Below, piece after piece: positions 48,429 through 58,190 of a stretch of 64,000 nt of DNA. A program made the position numbers and the translations under genes. Source of the DNA: Cellulomonas sp. Root485 (GTDB taxonomy: Bacteria > Actinomycetota > Actinomycetes > Actinomycetales > Cellulomonadaceae); contig NZ_LMFC01000004.1 of NCBI RefSeq assembly GCF_001426705.1, positions 345,914 to 409,913 of the forward strand, read 5' to 3'. A model generated the notes under the pieces. That model did not search any database. It saw only the letters and a list, made by a program, of their open reading frames with translations, and was not told the DNA's origin. Position 1 is the stretch's first letter. Each line of letters opens with the position of its first letter.

Positions 48429-50684
48429 ATGAACACCTCCACCATCGACCAGGTCGTCCGGGACGCGTGGGCTGGTTTCAGCGTCGGCCCGTGGGCCGAC
48501 GCCATCGACGTCCGCGACTTCATCCAGCGCAACTACACGCCGTACGAGGGTGACGACAGGTTCCTGGCCGGTGCGACCGCGCGCACCACCGCTGTCTGGG
48601 CGCAGATCGCTGCGATGTTCCCCGAGGAGCGCGCCAAGGGCATCTACGACGTCGACGCGCACACCCCGTCGACCATCACGTCGCACGCGCCGGGCTACAT
48701 CGACAAGGACAAGGACCTCATCGTCGGGCTCCAGACCGACGCGCCGCTCAAGCGCGCGATCATGCCGAACGGCGGCTACCGGATGGTCGAGAACGCCCTG
48801 GCGACCTACGGCTACGAGCCGGACCCGCTCGTGCGCGACATCTTCACCAAGTACCGCAAGACCCACAACGACGGCGTCTTCGACGCCTACCCGTCGGACG
48901 TGCGCAAGGCACGGTCCGCGCACCTCATCACCGGCCTCCCGGACGCCTACGGTCGGGGCCGGATCATCGGTGACTACCGCCGCGTCGCGCTGTACGGCGT
49001 CGACGCGCTGATCGCGGCCAAGCAACGCGACCGCTCGATGCTCGACATGGAGCGCTCGGTCGAGACCGTGATCCGCGACCGTGAGGAGCTGGCCGAGCAG
49101 CTCCGGGCGCTCGGTGAGCTCAAGGTCATGGCCGCGTCCTACGGGTACGACATCTCCGGTCCGGCGACCAGTGGCCGTGAAGCCGTGCAGTGGCTGTACT
49201 TCGCCTATCTGGCCGCGGTGAAGGAGCAGAACGGCGCGGCGATGTCGCTCGGCCGCACGTCGACGTTCCTGGACATCTACCTGCAGCGCGACCTCGACGC
49301 CGGCCTCCTCACCGAGGAGCAGGTGCAGGAGCTCATCGACGACTTCGTCATCAAGCTGCGGATCGTGCGCTTCCTGCGCACCCCGGAGTACGACGAGCTC
49401 TTCTCGGGCGACCCGACGTGGGTGACCGAGTCGATCGGCGGCATGGGGGAGGACGGGCGCACGCTCGTCACGAAGAACTCGTTCCGCCTCCTGCAGACCC
49501 TGTACAACCTGGGACCGGCGCCGGAGCCGAACCTGACCGTCTTCTGGAGCGAGAGGCTCCCCGCGGGCTTCAAGGAGTTCTGCGCGAAGGTCTCGATCGA
49601 CACGTCGGCCATCCAGTACGAGTCCGACGCGCACATCACGTCGGTCTGTGGCGATGACGGCGCCATCGCCTGCTGCGTGTCACCGATGAAGGTCGGCAAG
49701 CAGATGCAGTTCTTCGGCGCCCGCGTGAACCTCGCCAAGACGCTGCTGTATGCGATCAACGGCGGCCGCGACGAGGTGACGGGCAAGCAGGTCGCGCCGG
49801 TCACCGCGCCGGTCGAGGGCGACGTCCTGTCCTACGACGACGTCGTGGCCAAGTTCGACGCGACGATGGACTGGCTGGCGCAGACCTACATCGACGCGCT
49901 CAACGTCGTCCACTTCATGCACGACAAGTACGCCTACGAGCGCATCGAGATGGCGCTGCACGACAGCCAGGTCATGCGGACCCTCGCGTGCGGCATCGCC
50001 GGGCTCTCGGTCGTGACCGACTCGCTGTCGGCCATCAGGTACGCCACGGTCCACCCGGTGCGCGACGAGTCGGGCCTGGTCGTCGACTACACGATCGAGG
50101 GCGACTACCCCACCTACGGCAACGACGACGACGCGGTCGACGAGATCGCCGTCGACCTGGTCCGCACGTTCATGGCGAAGCTCCGCGAGCTGGCGACCTA
50201 CCGTGGCGCGGTGCACACCCAGTCGGTGCTGACGATCACCTCGAACGTCGTCTACGGCAAGGCCACGGGCAACACCCCCGACGGCCGCCGGGCCGGTCAG
50301 CCCTTCGCGCCCGGCGCCAACCCGATGAGCGGCCGCGACTCGCACGGCATGCTCGCGTCCGCACTGTCCGTCGCGAAGCTGCCGTTCGACGAGGCGCAGG
50401 ACGGCATCTCCCTGACGAACACGGTCACCCCTCCGGGCCTCGGCCGCACGCGGGTGGAGCAGGTGCACAACCTGGTCGGCCTGCTGGACGCGCAGATGAT
50501 CTCCGAGGGCTACCACATGAACGTCAACGTGCTGAACGAGGACACGTTGCTCGACGCGATGGAGCACCCCGAGAACTACCCGCAGCTCACCATCCGGGTG
50601 TCCGGCTACGCGGTCAACTTCGTCCGCCTCACCCGTGAGCAGCAGCTCGACGTGCTGTCGCGGACGTTCCACGGCTCCATCTGA
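48429..50684 (+). CDS. pflB: Formate C-acetyltransferase (pyruvate formate-lyase)
   Basis: PflB splits pyruvate with CoA into acetyl-CoA and formate under anaerobic conditions, using a glycyl radical. The 751-residue length is normal. The active-site pair Cys415-Cys416 lies in IACCVSPM, and the radical Gly726 lies in RVSGYAVNF near the C-terminus. The ATG at 48429 has a GAGGGAG site. The 215-bp region before it must hold its promoter, but I could not identify an Fnr or Rex site with confidence. Its activator follows 30 nt downstream. This shows the organism can ferment, as known for Cellulomonas. Confidence 0.95.
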   Translation: MNTSTIDQVVRDAWAGFSVGPWADAIDVRDFIQRNYTPYEGDDRFLAGATARTTAVWAQIAAMFPEERAKGIYDVDAHTPSTITSHAPGYIDKDKDLIVGLQTDAPLKRAIMPNGGYRMVENALATYGYEPDPLVRDIFTKYRKTHNDGVFDAYPSDVRKARSAHLITGLPDAYGRGRIIGDYRRVALYGVDALIAAKQRDRSMLDMERSVETVIRDREELAEQLRALGELKVMAASYGYDISGPATSGREAVQWLYFAYLAAVKEQNGAAMSLGRTSTFLDIYLQRDLDAGLLTEEQVQELIDDFVIKLRIVRFLRTPEYDELFSGDPTWVTESIGGMGEDGRTLVTKNSFRLLQTLYNLGPAPEPNLTVFWSERLPAGFKEFCAKVSIDTSAIQYESDAHITSVCGDDGAIACCVSPMKVGKQMQFFGARVNLAKTLLYAINGGRDEVTGKQVAPVTAPVEGDVLSYDDVVAKFDATMDWLAQTYIDALNVVHFMHDKYAYERIEMALHDSQVMRTLACGIAGLSVVTDSLSAIRYATVHPVRDESGLVVDYTIEGDYPTYGNDDDAVDEIAVDLVRTFMAKLRELATYRGAVHTQSVLTITSNVVYGKATGNTPDGRRAGQPFAPGANPMSGRDSHGMLASALSVAKLPFDEAQDGISLTNTVTPPGLGRTRVEQVHNLVGLLDAQMISEGYHMNVNVLNEDTLLDAMEHPENYPQLTIRVSGYAVNFVRLTREQQLDVLSRTFHGSI

Positions 50685-50714
50685 GTCTGTCGGGTCTTCG
50701 GGCGCAGGAGAGGC

Positions 50715-51599
50715 ATGGTCAGCAACGAGACCACGGGCCCACAGGTGGTGCCTCTGGGGCAACCTGTCGTCGGGGGTTCGAGCGAGCGCCCGGTGGGTCA
50801 CGGCACCGCCGGGCTGGAGGACGTCGAGTACGACCACGGTGGACGGCTCGCAGCGGTGCGCGCGGGCGAGCTCGGGTCGGTCCACTCCTGGGAGCTGGTC
50901 ACGGCCGTCGACGGCCCAGGAACACGCCTGACCGTGTTCCTGGCCGGCTGCCTGCTGCGGTGCCTGTACTGCCACAACCCCGACACGCTGGAGATCCGAC
51001 GCGGCAAGAGCGTGACCGCCAAGGAGCTGCTCCGCCGGGTCAAGCGCTACCGCGGAGTCATGACGGCGACCGGTGGGGGACTGACCCTCTCCGGCGGCGA
51101 GCCGATGATGCAGCCGGCGTACGTCCGCACGCTGCTGCGCGGAGCCAAGGCGATGGGCGTCCACACCGCGATCGACACCTCCGGCTTCCTCGGAGCATCG
51201 TGCACCGACGAGATGCTCGACGACATCGACCTGGTGCTGCTGGACGTGAAGTCCGGCCTGCCCGAGACGTACAAGCGGGTCACCGGGCAGGAGCTGGCCC
51301 CGACGCTGGCGTTCGGCCGTCGCCTGGCAGCGCGCGGCACCGAGGAGGTGTGGGTCCGCTTCGTGCTCGTCCCGGACCTGACCGACGCGATCGAGAACGT
51401 CGAGGCAGTGGCGCAGTACGTCGCCTCGCTGGGTCCGGTCGTCACCCGGGTCGAGGTGCTCCCGTTCCACCAGATGGGCCGCGACAAGTGGGCCGAGCTC
51501 GGCATGACGTACGAGCTGGACGGTGTCCGCTCGCCCGACCCCGAGCTGCTGGGCCGGGTCCGGGGCCAGTTCCGCGCACACGGCTTGACCACGTTCTGA
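50715..51599 (+). CDS. pflA: Pyruvate formate-lyase activating enzyme
   Basis: This radical-SAM enzyme makes the glycyl radical on PflB. The [4Fe-4S] ligands Cys79, Cys83 and Cys86 form the CLLRCLYC motif, and GGGLTLSGGEPMMQP is the usual second motif. The 294-residue chain is about 50 residues longer at the N-terminus than the enterobacterial enzyme, in which the cluster begins near residue 30. Either this is a real extension, or translation starts further in, near the GELGSVHSWE segment that aligns with the usual start. The ATG at 50715 does have a GGAGAGG site. It is convergent with the fructokinase gene. Confidence 0.92.
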   Translation: MVSNETTGPQVVPLGQPVVGGSSERPVGHGTAGLEDVEYDHGGRLAAVRAGELGSVHSWELVTAVDGPGTRLTVFLAGCLLRCLYCHNPDTLEIRRGKSVTAKELLRRVKRYRGVMTATGGGLTLSGGEPMMQPAYVRTLLRGAKAMGVHTAIDTSGFLGASCTDEMLDDIDLVLLDVKSGLPETYKRVTGQELAPTLAFGRRLAARGTEEVWVRFVLVPDLTDAIENVEAVAQYVASLGPVVTRVEVLPFHQMGRDKWAELGMTYELDGVRSPDPELLGRVRGQFRAHGLTTF

Positions 51600-51643
51600 C
51601 AGGTGCCCTGTCCGGCGCTTTGTCGGGTCTGCGTGCGTCCGGT

Positions 51644-52600
51644 CTACGGGGCGCCGGACTCAGCCTCGTCGAGCTCGTGGAGGCGGGGTGGTGCGGCGCC
51701 CGGGCGGGAGACGGTGATCGCGGCCGCTCGGGAGGCTCGGCGCGCTGCGAGCTGGACGGCGTGGTTGCGGTTGGCGGACAGTCCTGGGCGGCCCGCGGCT
51801 CCCAGCAGGTGCTCCCGACCGAGCCCGTCGATCAGGGCGGACATGAAGGCGTCACCTGCGCCGACGGTGTCCACCACCGTGACGACGGTCGGCTCGATGT
51901 GCACCACGCCGTCCCGGGTGGCGCACCAGGACCCTTCTCTGCCGAGCGTCACCACGACCACCGCGGGTCCACGATGCACCCAGTCCTGGGCGATCTGCAC
52001 CGGATCGGCCCCGGGGTAGAGGTAGGCGATGTCCTCGTCGCTGGCCTTGACCACGTCACTGAGCTCCACCATCTGTTCGACGCGGGCGACTGCTTCGGCG
52101 TGGTCGGGCACGAGGGCGGGACGGATGTTGGGATCGAAGCTGATGCTCGACCGGCCACGCATGCCTTCGACCAGCGCTCGGACGGAGCTGGCGCCAGGAG
52201 CCATCAGGGCAGCGATGGAGCCTGTGTGGACGTGCAGCGGCGTGCAGGGCGGATCGACCTGCGGCAATGTCCAGCTGATGTCGAACGTGTAGGTCGCTGC
52301 GCCGGTGTGGTCCAGGTACGCCACCGCGAACGGCGTGGCGGCACCGCTCGCCGCTGGGTCCGGCACGGCGAGGACCTGTACACCGGCTCCGGCGAGGTGA
52401 GCACGGATGAGGCGGCCGTGGTCGTCGTCGCCGAGCTGCGTCATCAAGGACACCTCGGCCCCGAGCTGGGCCAGGCCGAAGGCGACGTTCGCGGGGCTTC
52501 CCCCGGGGTGGGTGGAGGCAGGGCCGGACAGCGGGTGGACGACGTCAGCCACGGCCTCGCCGATGACGAGGTAGCGACGGGTGGGGGAAGGCGACGGCAT
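51644..52600 (-). CDS. PfkB-family sugar kinase, probable fructokinase
   Basis: This 318-residue kinase phosphorylates a sugar, most likely fructose released by the upstream GH32 enzyme. It has the N-terminal GG motif (HPGGSPANVAFGLAQLG) and the catalytic anion-hole motif DTVGAGDAF near residue 255. It is the last gene of the fructan operon, 85 bp after the GH32 gene. Ribokinase-type alternatives exist in the family, so the fructose assignment rests on context. It ends 44 bp from the convergent pflA stop. Confidence 0.88.
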   Translation of the reverse strand: MPSPSPTRRYLVIGEAVADVVHPLSGPASTHPGGSPANVAFGLAQLGAEVSLMTQLGDDDHGRLIRAHLAGAGVQVLAVPDPAASGAATPFAVAYLDHTGAATYTFDISWTLPQVDPPCTPLHVHTGSIAALMAPGASSVRALVEGMRGRSSISFDPNIRPALVPDHAEAVARVEQMVELSDVVKASDEDIAYLYPGADPVQIAQDWVHRGPAVVVVTLGREGSWCATRDGVVHIEPTVVTVVDTVGAGDAFMSALIDGLGREHLLGAAGRPGLSANRNHAVQLAARRASRAAAITVSRPGAAPPRLHELDEAESGAP

Positions 52601-52685
52601 GCTGCTCCTGGGTCTGCGTCGAGAGGTGTCGCCGGGTGAGCCGGACGCCTGACGTGGACGTCGCCATCCCGGCCCGACCGATGCG

Positions 52686-54101
52686 TCAGCTGGGTGACGA
52701 CGGTTCCAGCCTCACGGTGGTCAGTGGCACGTGGGGGAAGATCTGCTGGGTGAGCGTGACGAGTCCCTCGTCGACGTAGACCTCGAGGATGCTGGCGTCG
52801 ACGACGATCTCGACGTGGGTGAGGGTTTCGGCACTGAGCAGAGGGGCGGTGTCGACCGACGAAAAGGCGGGATGGAAGTCGACGGCGCCGCTGCGGCTCC
52901 GGTCGCACGTGATGGTGCGTGCGTCCCCGTCGACGGTGATGGTGATCCTGCCGCCGTGGGGATCGTCGGATCCGAGGACGATGTCGGTGCGGTCTCCCGG
53001 CCCCGACGGCACCTGGACGTCGAAGACCTGGAGACGGGTCGCGTCCGTGGGGAGCTGCGGCTCCTGTGTGACGCGCAGGACCCCGTCCGAGCACCGGACC
53101 AGCTCGAGCTCGCGGACGAGAGACATCGCGGACCGCCACGGGTGGGTGGGGGTGTCGTTGGCGTAGTCCCAGTTGCTTGCCCAGCCGATCATCAGCCGCC
53201 GGCCTTCCGGAGCGTCGTTGAACGACACGGCCGCGTAGTAGTCGCGCCCGTAGTCCAGCCAGTCGTAGTCGGCGAGGTGAGGGGAGTCCGACAGTCGGTC
53301 CGGGACGAAGGTCGAGCCGTCGAAGTCGCCGACGAAGTACTGCGTCCCGGATCCGCCGGCGATGGCGCCGGGGTTCAGGCTGACCACCAGGACCCACCTG
53401 GTCTCGCCGGTGCCGCGGACCTCGAGGGGGAACAGGTCAGGGCACTCCCACATCCCCCCGACGGCATGGGCGGGCCCGAAGCGCGACTCCAGGGTCCAGT
53501 CGAGGAGGTTCGGCGAGCTGTAGATGACGACCTGGCGATCCTGGGCCTCGACCGCGACCATGATCCAGCGGCCCTCGTCGCCGCCGTGCCAGAACACCTT
53601 CGGGTCGCGGAAGTCCGAGGAACCGGTGTCGAGCACGGGGTTGCCGGCGTACCGGGTCCACGTCATCCCGCCGTCCAGGCTGTACGCCAGGGACTGGGCC
53701 TGGACTCCCGGACGGCGTGACGCGCTGGTGTACGCGCTGGTGTACACGGCGACGAGCGCGGTCTCGCCGGGTCCGGCGAAGCCGGCGGTGTTGCGCACGT
53801 CGGCCACGGCGCTGCCCGAGAACACGTTCTCCTCGGGTGTGTGCGCGATGGCCACGTCATGCTCCGACCACGTGACCAGGTCGGTGGAGGTGGCGTGACC
53901 CCAGGACATCGGGCCCCAGATGTTGCCCTCGGAGTTGTTCTGGAAGAACAGGTGGTAGACGCCGGCGTGGTGGAGCAGCCCGTTGGGGTCGTTGAGCCAG
54001 GTGTCCTGGGCGGTGAAGTGGGCGGACGGCCGCAGGTGCGGGGTGGCAGCCTGCGCGGCCGAGGCGACGTCGGCCGTGGGCACGGCGGGGATCGGGTTCA
54101 C
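52686..54101 (-). CDS. GH32 beta-fructosidase (sucrose/fructan hydrolase)
   Basis: This 471-residue enzyme releases fructose from sucrose, inulin- or levan-type oligosaccharides. The nucleophile Asp38 lies in WLNDPNG, the transition-state Asp in FRDPKVFW, and the acid/base Glu219 in WECPDLFP. The C-terminal beta-sandwich (LTHVEIVVDASILEVYVDEG) is complete. There is no signal peptide, so it acts inside the cell on imported sugars. It lies 54 bp downstream of the ABC ATPase gene and upstream of the fructokinase gene, completing an import-hydrolysis-phosphorylation route. Confidence 0.93.
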   Translation of the reverse strand: MNPIPAVPTADVASAAQAATPHLRPSAHFTAQDTWLNDPNGLLHHAGVYHLFFQNNSEGNIWGPMSWGHATSTDLVTWSEHDVAIAHTPEENVFSGSAVADVRNTAGFAGPGETALVAVYTSAYTSASRRPGVQAQSLAYSLDGGMTWTRYAGNPVLDTGSSDFRDPKVFWHGGDEGRWIMVAVEAQDRQVVIYSSPNLLDWTLESRFGPAHAVGGMWECPDLFPLEVRGTGETRWVLVVSLNPGAIAGGSGTQYFVGDFDGSTFVPDRLSDSPHLADYDWLDYGRDYYAAVSFNDAPEGRRLMIGWASNWDYANDTPTHPWRSAMSLVRELELVRCSDGVLRVTQEPQLPTDATRLQVFDVQVPSGPGDRTDIVLGSDDPHGGRITITVDGDARTITCDRSRSGAVDFHPAFSSVDTAPLLSAETLTHVEIVVDASILEVYVDEGLVTLTQQIFPHVPLTTVRLEPSSPS

Positions 54102-54155
54102 GAGAAGTCCTAGAGGTTCGGCGGCGAGCGGATCGGCGTGCGGCGGCGTCGGTGA

Positions 54156-55217
54156 CTAGCCCTCGACCGTGTCCACGGCCAGGGCCCGCGAGGCGACGTC
54201 CGCGGCGGGCCGGTACAGGTGGCAGCGGACCCAGTGCCGGTCCTCGGCCGGTCCGACGTCGTGCCGGACGGGTTCGGTGCGGCTGCAGACCTGGTTCGGG
54301 TCCCCGTCGAAAGGACAGGACTCCGAGTCGAGCACCGCGGCGCGCAGCCTCGCCCGTTCGTCGGGGTCGTAGCTGCCGGCCCGCAACGGGTTCGGTACGG
54401 CGGACAGCAGCAGCTGGGTGTACGGGTGAGCCGGCCGGGCCATGAGGGCCGTGGACGCGCCGCTCTCGACGAGCTCACCGGCGAACATGACCGTCGTCCT
54501 GTCCGCGACATACCGCGCCGAGGCGAGGTCGTGCGTGATGAAGAGCATCGAGATGCCGCGCTCGTCACGCAGTCGGCGCATGAGGTTGAGGACGCCGATC
54601 CGGACGGACACGTCGAGCATGGACGTGGGCTCGTCGGCGAGGATCACCTCGGGGTCCATGGCGAGCGCCCGGGCGATGGAGACACGCTGACGCTGGCCGC
54701 CGGACAGCTCGAACGCGCGCGAGTCCAGCATGTCCATCGGCAGGTCGACCGTCGCCATCAGCTCCGCGACGAGCTCCCGCATCTGGTCGGCGCCCTTGGC
54801 CCGGCCGTGCAGCCGGGCAGCCCGCTCGAGGAACTGCTGGACCCGGTGGGCCGGGTTCAGGGAGCCGAAGGGATCCTGGAAGATCATCTGCACCTTGCTG
54901 CGGAACTCCCGGGACGCGCGTCGTGGCTCGCTGCGGAGCACGTCGACGCCGTCGACGAAGATCTGTCCCGCGGTCGGCCGCTCCAGCCGGGCGATGCAGC
55001 GCGCGATCGTGCTCTTGCCGCTGCCCGACTCACCCACCAGCGCCAGGATCTCCCCACGCTCGAGGTCCAGGTCCACCGAGCGGAGCGCACGCACGACCGT
55101 GCGCGAGAAGAGGCCCCCGACCGGGAAGTCGACACTGAGTCCTCGCAGGCTGATCACGGCGTCCGGCACCGCCTCGGTGTCCGCACGCGTACCGGTCGCC
55201 GGCGCTGAGATGCTCAT
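54156..55217 (-). CDS. Oligopeptide-type ABC ATPase (DppF/OppF class)
   Basis: This 353-residue ATPase has Walker A GESGSGKST (residues 62-70), the signature LSGGQRQRVSIARALAMD and Walker B VILADEPTSMLD. The C-terminal oligopeptide-transporter extension carries two Cys (SESCPFDG, QVCSRTEP), often an iron-sulfur site in this class. It pairs with the DppD-class ATPase, which overlaps it by 4 bp. Although the class is named for peptides, the GH32 and fructokinase genes next to it suggest the system carries oligosaccharides. Confidence 0.92.
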   Translation of the reverse strand: MSISAPATGTRADTEAVPDAVISLRGLSVDFPVGGLFSRTVVRALRSVDLDLERGEILALVGESGSGKSTIARCIARLERPTAGQIFVDGVDVLRSEPRRASREFRSKVQMIFQDPFGSLNPAHRVQQFLERAARLHGRAKGADQMRELVAELMATVDLPMDMLDSRAFELSGGQRQRVSIARALAMDPEVILADEPTSMLDVSVRIGVLNLMRRLRDERGISMLFITHDLASARYVADRTTVMFAGELVESGASTALMARPAHPYTQLLLSAVPNPLRAGSYDPDERARLRAAVLDSESCPFDGDPNQVCSRTEPVRHDVGPAEDRHWVRCHLYRPAADVASRALAVDTVEG

Positions 55218-56155
55218 GATCGTCCTCCATCGATGACGGTGCCCACCGGCACGGGTGCGACCCAGTGGCCGGGCTGTTCCTCGCGCAGGTCCGGGATGTC
55301 GGTGAACCGCACCCCCTCGCCCAGTCCCACCAGGGGGGCGACGGGTCCGGACAGCGGCGGGAACGCGTTGATGAGCGCGCGGGTGTAGGGGTGGCGCGGG
55401 TCCGCGAACATGGTCTTCGCGTCGGCCGTCTCGACGAACCGGCCGGCGTACATGACGGCCATCCGGTGGGACAGCTCGATCATCAGCGACATGTCGTGCG
55501 TGATGAACAGGACGGAGAACCCGAGCTCGCGCTGCAGCTCGGCGATCTGCGCCATGATCTCCTGCTGGACGACGACGTCGAGCGCGGTCGTCGGCTCGTC
55601 CATGATCAGCAGGTGGGGCCGCAGGGCGACCGCCATGGCGATGACCACGCGCTGGCGCATGCCGCCGGACAGCTGGTGCGGGTAGGACCGCAGGCGGGCC
55701 GGGTCGATGCGCACGAGCTCGAGCAGCTCGGCCGCCCGGGCCCGCGCCTTGCTCTTCGACAGGCCCTCGTGGGTGGTGAAGATGTCGACGATCTGGTCAC
55801 CGACGGTCATGACGGGGTTCAGGGAGTTCATGGCCGACTGGAAGACCATCGCGACCTCCCGCCACCGCAGCGCGCGCAGCTCCTCGGCGTCGAGGGTGAG
55901 GATGTCTCGTCCCCGGAACCGGATGGACCCGCCCGTGATCACGGCCGGCGGGCGCAGCAGCCGCATGATCGCGTTGGCAGCGGTGCTCTTGCCGCAGCCG
56001 GACTCGCCGGCCAGCCCGAAGATCTCGCCCCTGCCGATCTGGAAGCTGACCCGGTCGACGGCGCGCACCGTGCGGTACTCGCCGTGGTACTCGACGGACA
56101 GGTCCGAGACCTCCAGGACCGGCGCGTCATCTGGTGACGACGGGATCGTGCTCAT
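55214..56155 (-). CDS. Oligopeptide-type ABC ATPase (DppD/OppD class)
   Basis: This 313-residue ATPase has Walker A GESGCGKST (residues 50-58), the signature LSGGMRQRVVIAMAVAL and Walker B LLIMDEPTTALDVV. It is the first of the two ATPases of the operon. Both ends overlap neighbours by 4 bp (ATGA with the DppC-class permease and with the DppF-class ATPase). The C-terminal region (HPYTRALINAFPPL) is the usual oligopeptide-transporter extension. Confidence 0.92.
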   Translation of the reverse strand: MSTIPSSPDDAPVLEVSDLSVEYHGEYRTVRAVDRVSFQIGRGEIFGLAGESGCGKSTAANAIMRLLRPPAVITGGSIRFRGRDILTLDAEELRALRWREVAMVFQSAMNSLNPVMTVGDQIVDIFTTHEGLSKSKARARAAELLELVRIDPARLRSYPHQLSGGMRQRVVIAMAVALRPHLLIMDEPTTALDVVVQQEIMAQIAELQRELGFSVLFITHDMSLMIELSHRMAVMYAGRFVETADAKTMFADPRHPYTRALINAFPPLSGPVAPLVGLGEGVRFTDIPDLREEQPGHWVAPVPVGTVIDGGRS

Positions 56156-57165
56156 CGGTTCACCTCCTGGTGGGTTGCCGAGCCGGGCGCCGCACGGCGG
56201 CTGGCCCTGCCCCGGCGGGTGGATCGCAGTCGGGGGTTGGTTACCTCGTCGACGCCGTAGTTGATGAGCGCCAGGGCGAAGGCCACGAGGGCGATGGCAG
56301 CACCTGAGGGCACGAAGGCCCACCACGTGCCCGACATCAGGGCTCCGTCGTTGCTGGCCCAGTACAGGTTGGTGCCCCAGCTGACCACGCTGACGTCGCC
56401 GAGCCCGAGGAACTCCAGGCCGGCCTGGGCACCGATGCCGAAGATCACGGACCCGATCAGGGTGATCATCACGATCGACGCCATGTTCGGGAGGATCTCC
56501 CGGAACATGATCCAGCCCGCACGCTCACCGGTGACGATCGCGGCGGCGACGAAGTCCTTCCCACGGATGGAGAGCGCCTGGGACCGCAGGACGCGGGCCG
56601 AACCCGCCCAGCCGGTGAACGTGAGGACGAGGATCACCGTGGTCATCCCCGTCGGCAGGAACGCGGCCAGGATCACCAGGAGCGGCAGGCCGGGGATGAG
56701 GAGGAACACGTTGGTGACCAGGGACAACGAGTTGTCGGCCCGGCCTCCGAAGTAGGCCGAGGACAGGCCCACCAGCAGTCCGATGAACGTGGCCGCGATG
56801 CCGACGACGAAGCCCACGAGCAGGGAGCTGCGCGCCCCCCACATGGTCAGGGCCAGGACGTCCTGCCCCTTCGCGGTGGTGCCGAACAGGTGCTCCGCCG
56901 AGGGCGGTTGCGCTCCGAGCGAGGTGATGGTCGACGGGTTGCCAGGGGCGAGGACCGGGGCGAGCAGCGCCACGGCGACGAAGAGCGCGAGGATGATCAT
57001 CCCGGTCAGCGCCTTGCGGTTGGCGACGAGGCTGTGCCCGAGGCCCTGACGGACCGGGTGTCGTGGGGGGCGGTCGAGCGCCGCCGGTGCGGTGGGGCCG
57101 CTCAGGATCTCGCGGTGATCCGTGGCGACGAGGAGCTGCACCTCGGCTGGGTCGGTAGCAGACAC
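56152..57165 (-). CDS. ABC permease, DppC class
   Basis: This 337-residue permease has an N-terminal cytoplasmic segment, one helix, an outer loop naming the class (NPSTITSLGAQPPSAEHLFGTTAKGQDVLALTMWGARSSL in outline) and five further helices. The EAA-type loop (VAAAIVTGERAGWIMFREILPN) contacts the ATPases. The GTG at 57165 has an AAGGAGGA site. It works with the DppB-class permease, 19 bp upstream. The C-terminus is unusually basic (RRGRASRR). Confidence 0.9.
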   Translation of the reverse strand: MSATDPAEVQLLVATDHREILSGPTAPAALDRPPRHPVRQGLGHSLVANRKALTGMIILALFVAVALLAPVLAPGNPSTITSLGAQPPSAEHLFGTTAKGQDVLALTMWGARSSLLVGFVVGIAATFIGLLVGLSSAYFGGRADNSLSLVTNVFLLIPGLPLLVILAAFLPTGMTTVILVLTFTGWAGSARVLRSQALSIRGKDFVAAAIVTGERAGWIMFREILPNMASIVMITLIGSVIFGIGAQAGLEFLGLGDVSVVSWGTNLYWASNDGALMSGTWWAFVPSGAAIALVAFALALINYGVDEVTNPRLRSTRRGRASRRAAPGSATHQEVNR

Positions 57166-57184
57166 GAGTGTTCCTCCTTCCGGT

Positions 57185-58162
57185 TCAGGAGACCCGCACG
57201 CGCGGGTCGAGGCGGACGTAGACGACGTCGACGAGGAAGTTCGCGGCCAGGACGGCGGCGGTGATGGTCAGGAAGATGCCCTGCATCAGCGGGTAGTCCA
57301 GGGCGGAGACGGCCGCGAGGAGCTGGTATCCCAGGCCGGGGTAGGCGAAGACGACCTCGGTGAGCAGGGCGCCGCCGACGACGAACCCGATGGCCATGCC
57401 GAACGAGGTGGTGGCCGGCAGGGTCGCGTTGCGGGCGCCGTACCGGAGCATGACGCGCGACGGTCGCAACCCCTTGGCCTCCGCCATGACGATGTAGTCC
57501 TCGGAGTTGGTGGCGATCATGGTGTTCCGCATGCCGAGCATCCAGCCGCCGATGGACACCAGCACGATCGTCGTGACGGGCAGGACGAGGTGTGCTGCGA
57601 CGTCGGCGATGAACTCCGGCGACCAGGACGGGGTCATCCCCGCGCTGTAGGCGTGCCGGAGGGGGAACCAGCCGAGCGTGACCCCGAACAGGTACAGCGC
57701 ACCCATGGCGAGCCAGAAGTAGGGGAAGGACCCGATGAAGACCAGCACCGGTGGCAGGATCGAGTCCAGCACGCCCCCCCGCCGCCAGGCCGCGAGGATC
57801 CCCAGGGAGTTCCCGACCACCACGGCGATGATCAGTGCGGTGCCGCCGAGCAGCAGCGTCCAACCGATCTGGCTGGCGATGACCTCGGTCACCGGGGTGG
57901 GGAACCGGGAGATGGAGACCCCCATGTCGCCCGTGAAGATGCTCTGCCAGTAGCTGAGGTACTGCTGCCAGATCGGGCGCTCGTCCAGCCCGAACAGGAC
58001 GCGCATCTGGTCGACCTGCTCCGGCGTCATCCGTCCCTGGGACTGGCTGAGCATCCGCGAGACCGGGTCTCCGGGCATGAAGCGGGGGAGCAGGAAGTTG
58101 AGGGTGACCGAGACCCAGAAGGCGACCAGGTAGAAGCCCAGGCGGCTGACGACGAATCGCAT
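57185..58162 (-). CDS. ABC permease, DppB class
   Basis: This 325-residue permease has the family start MRFVVSRLGFYLVAFWVSVTLNFLLPRFMPGDPV, the EAA-type loop (VMAEAKGLRPSRVMLRYGARNATLP) and six helices. The large outer loop between helices 1 and 2 is usual for the class. The ATG at 58162 is chosen over the GTG at 58171 because CGGAG lies 8 nt before it. A 13-bp hairpin separates it from the SBP gene upstream, probably lowering its expression relative to the SBP. Confidence 0.9.
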   Translation of the reverse strand: MRFVVSRLGFYLVAFWVSVTLNFLLPRFMPGDPVSRMLSQSQGRMTPEQVDQMRVLFGLDERPIWQQYLSYWQSIFTGDMGVSISRFPTPVTEVIASQIGWTLLLGGTALIIAVVVGNSLGILAAWRRGGVLDSILPPVLVFIGSFPYFWLAMGALYLFGVTLGWFPLRHAYSAGMTPSWSPEFIADVAAHLVLPVTTIVLVSIGGWMLGMRNTMIATNSEDYIVMAEAKGLRPSRVMLRYGARNATLPATTSFGMAIGFVVGGALLTEVVFAYPGLGYQLLAAVSALDYPLMQGIFLTITAAVLAANFLVDVVYVRLDPRVRVS

Positions 58163-58190
58163 GGCATTCACTCCGTTGTGTTGTGCGGCG

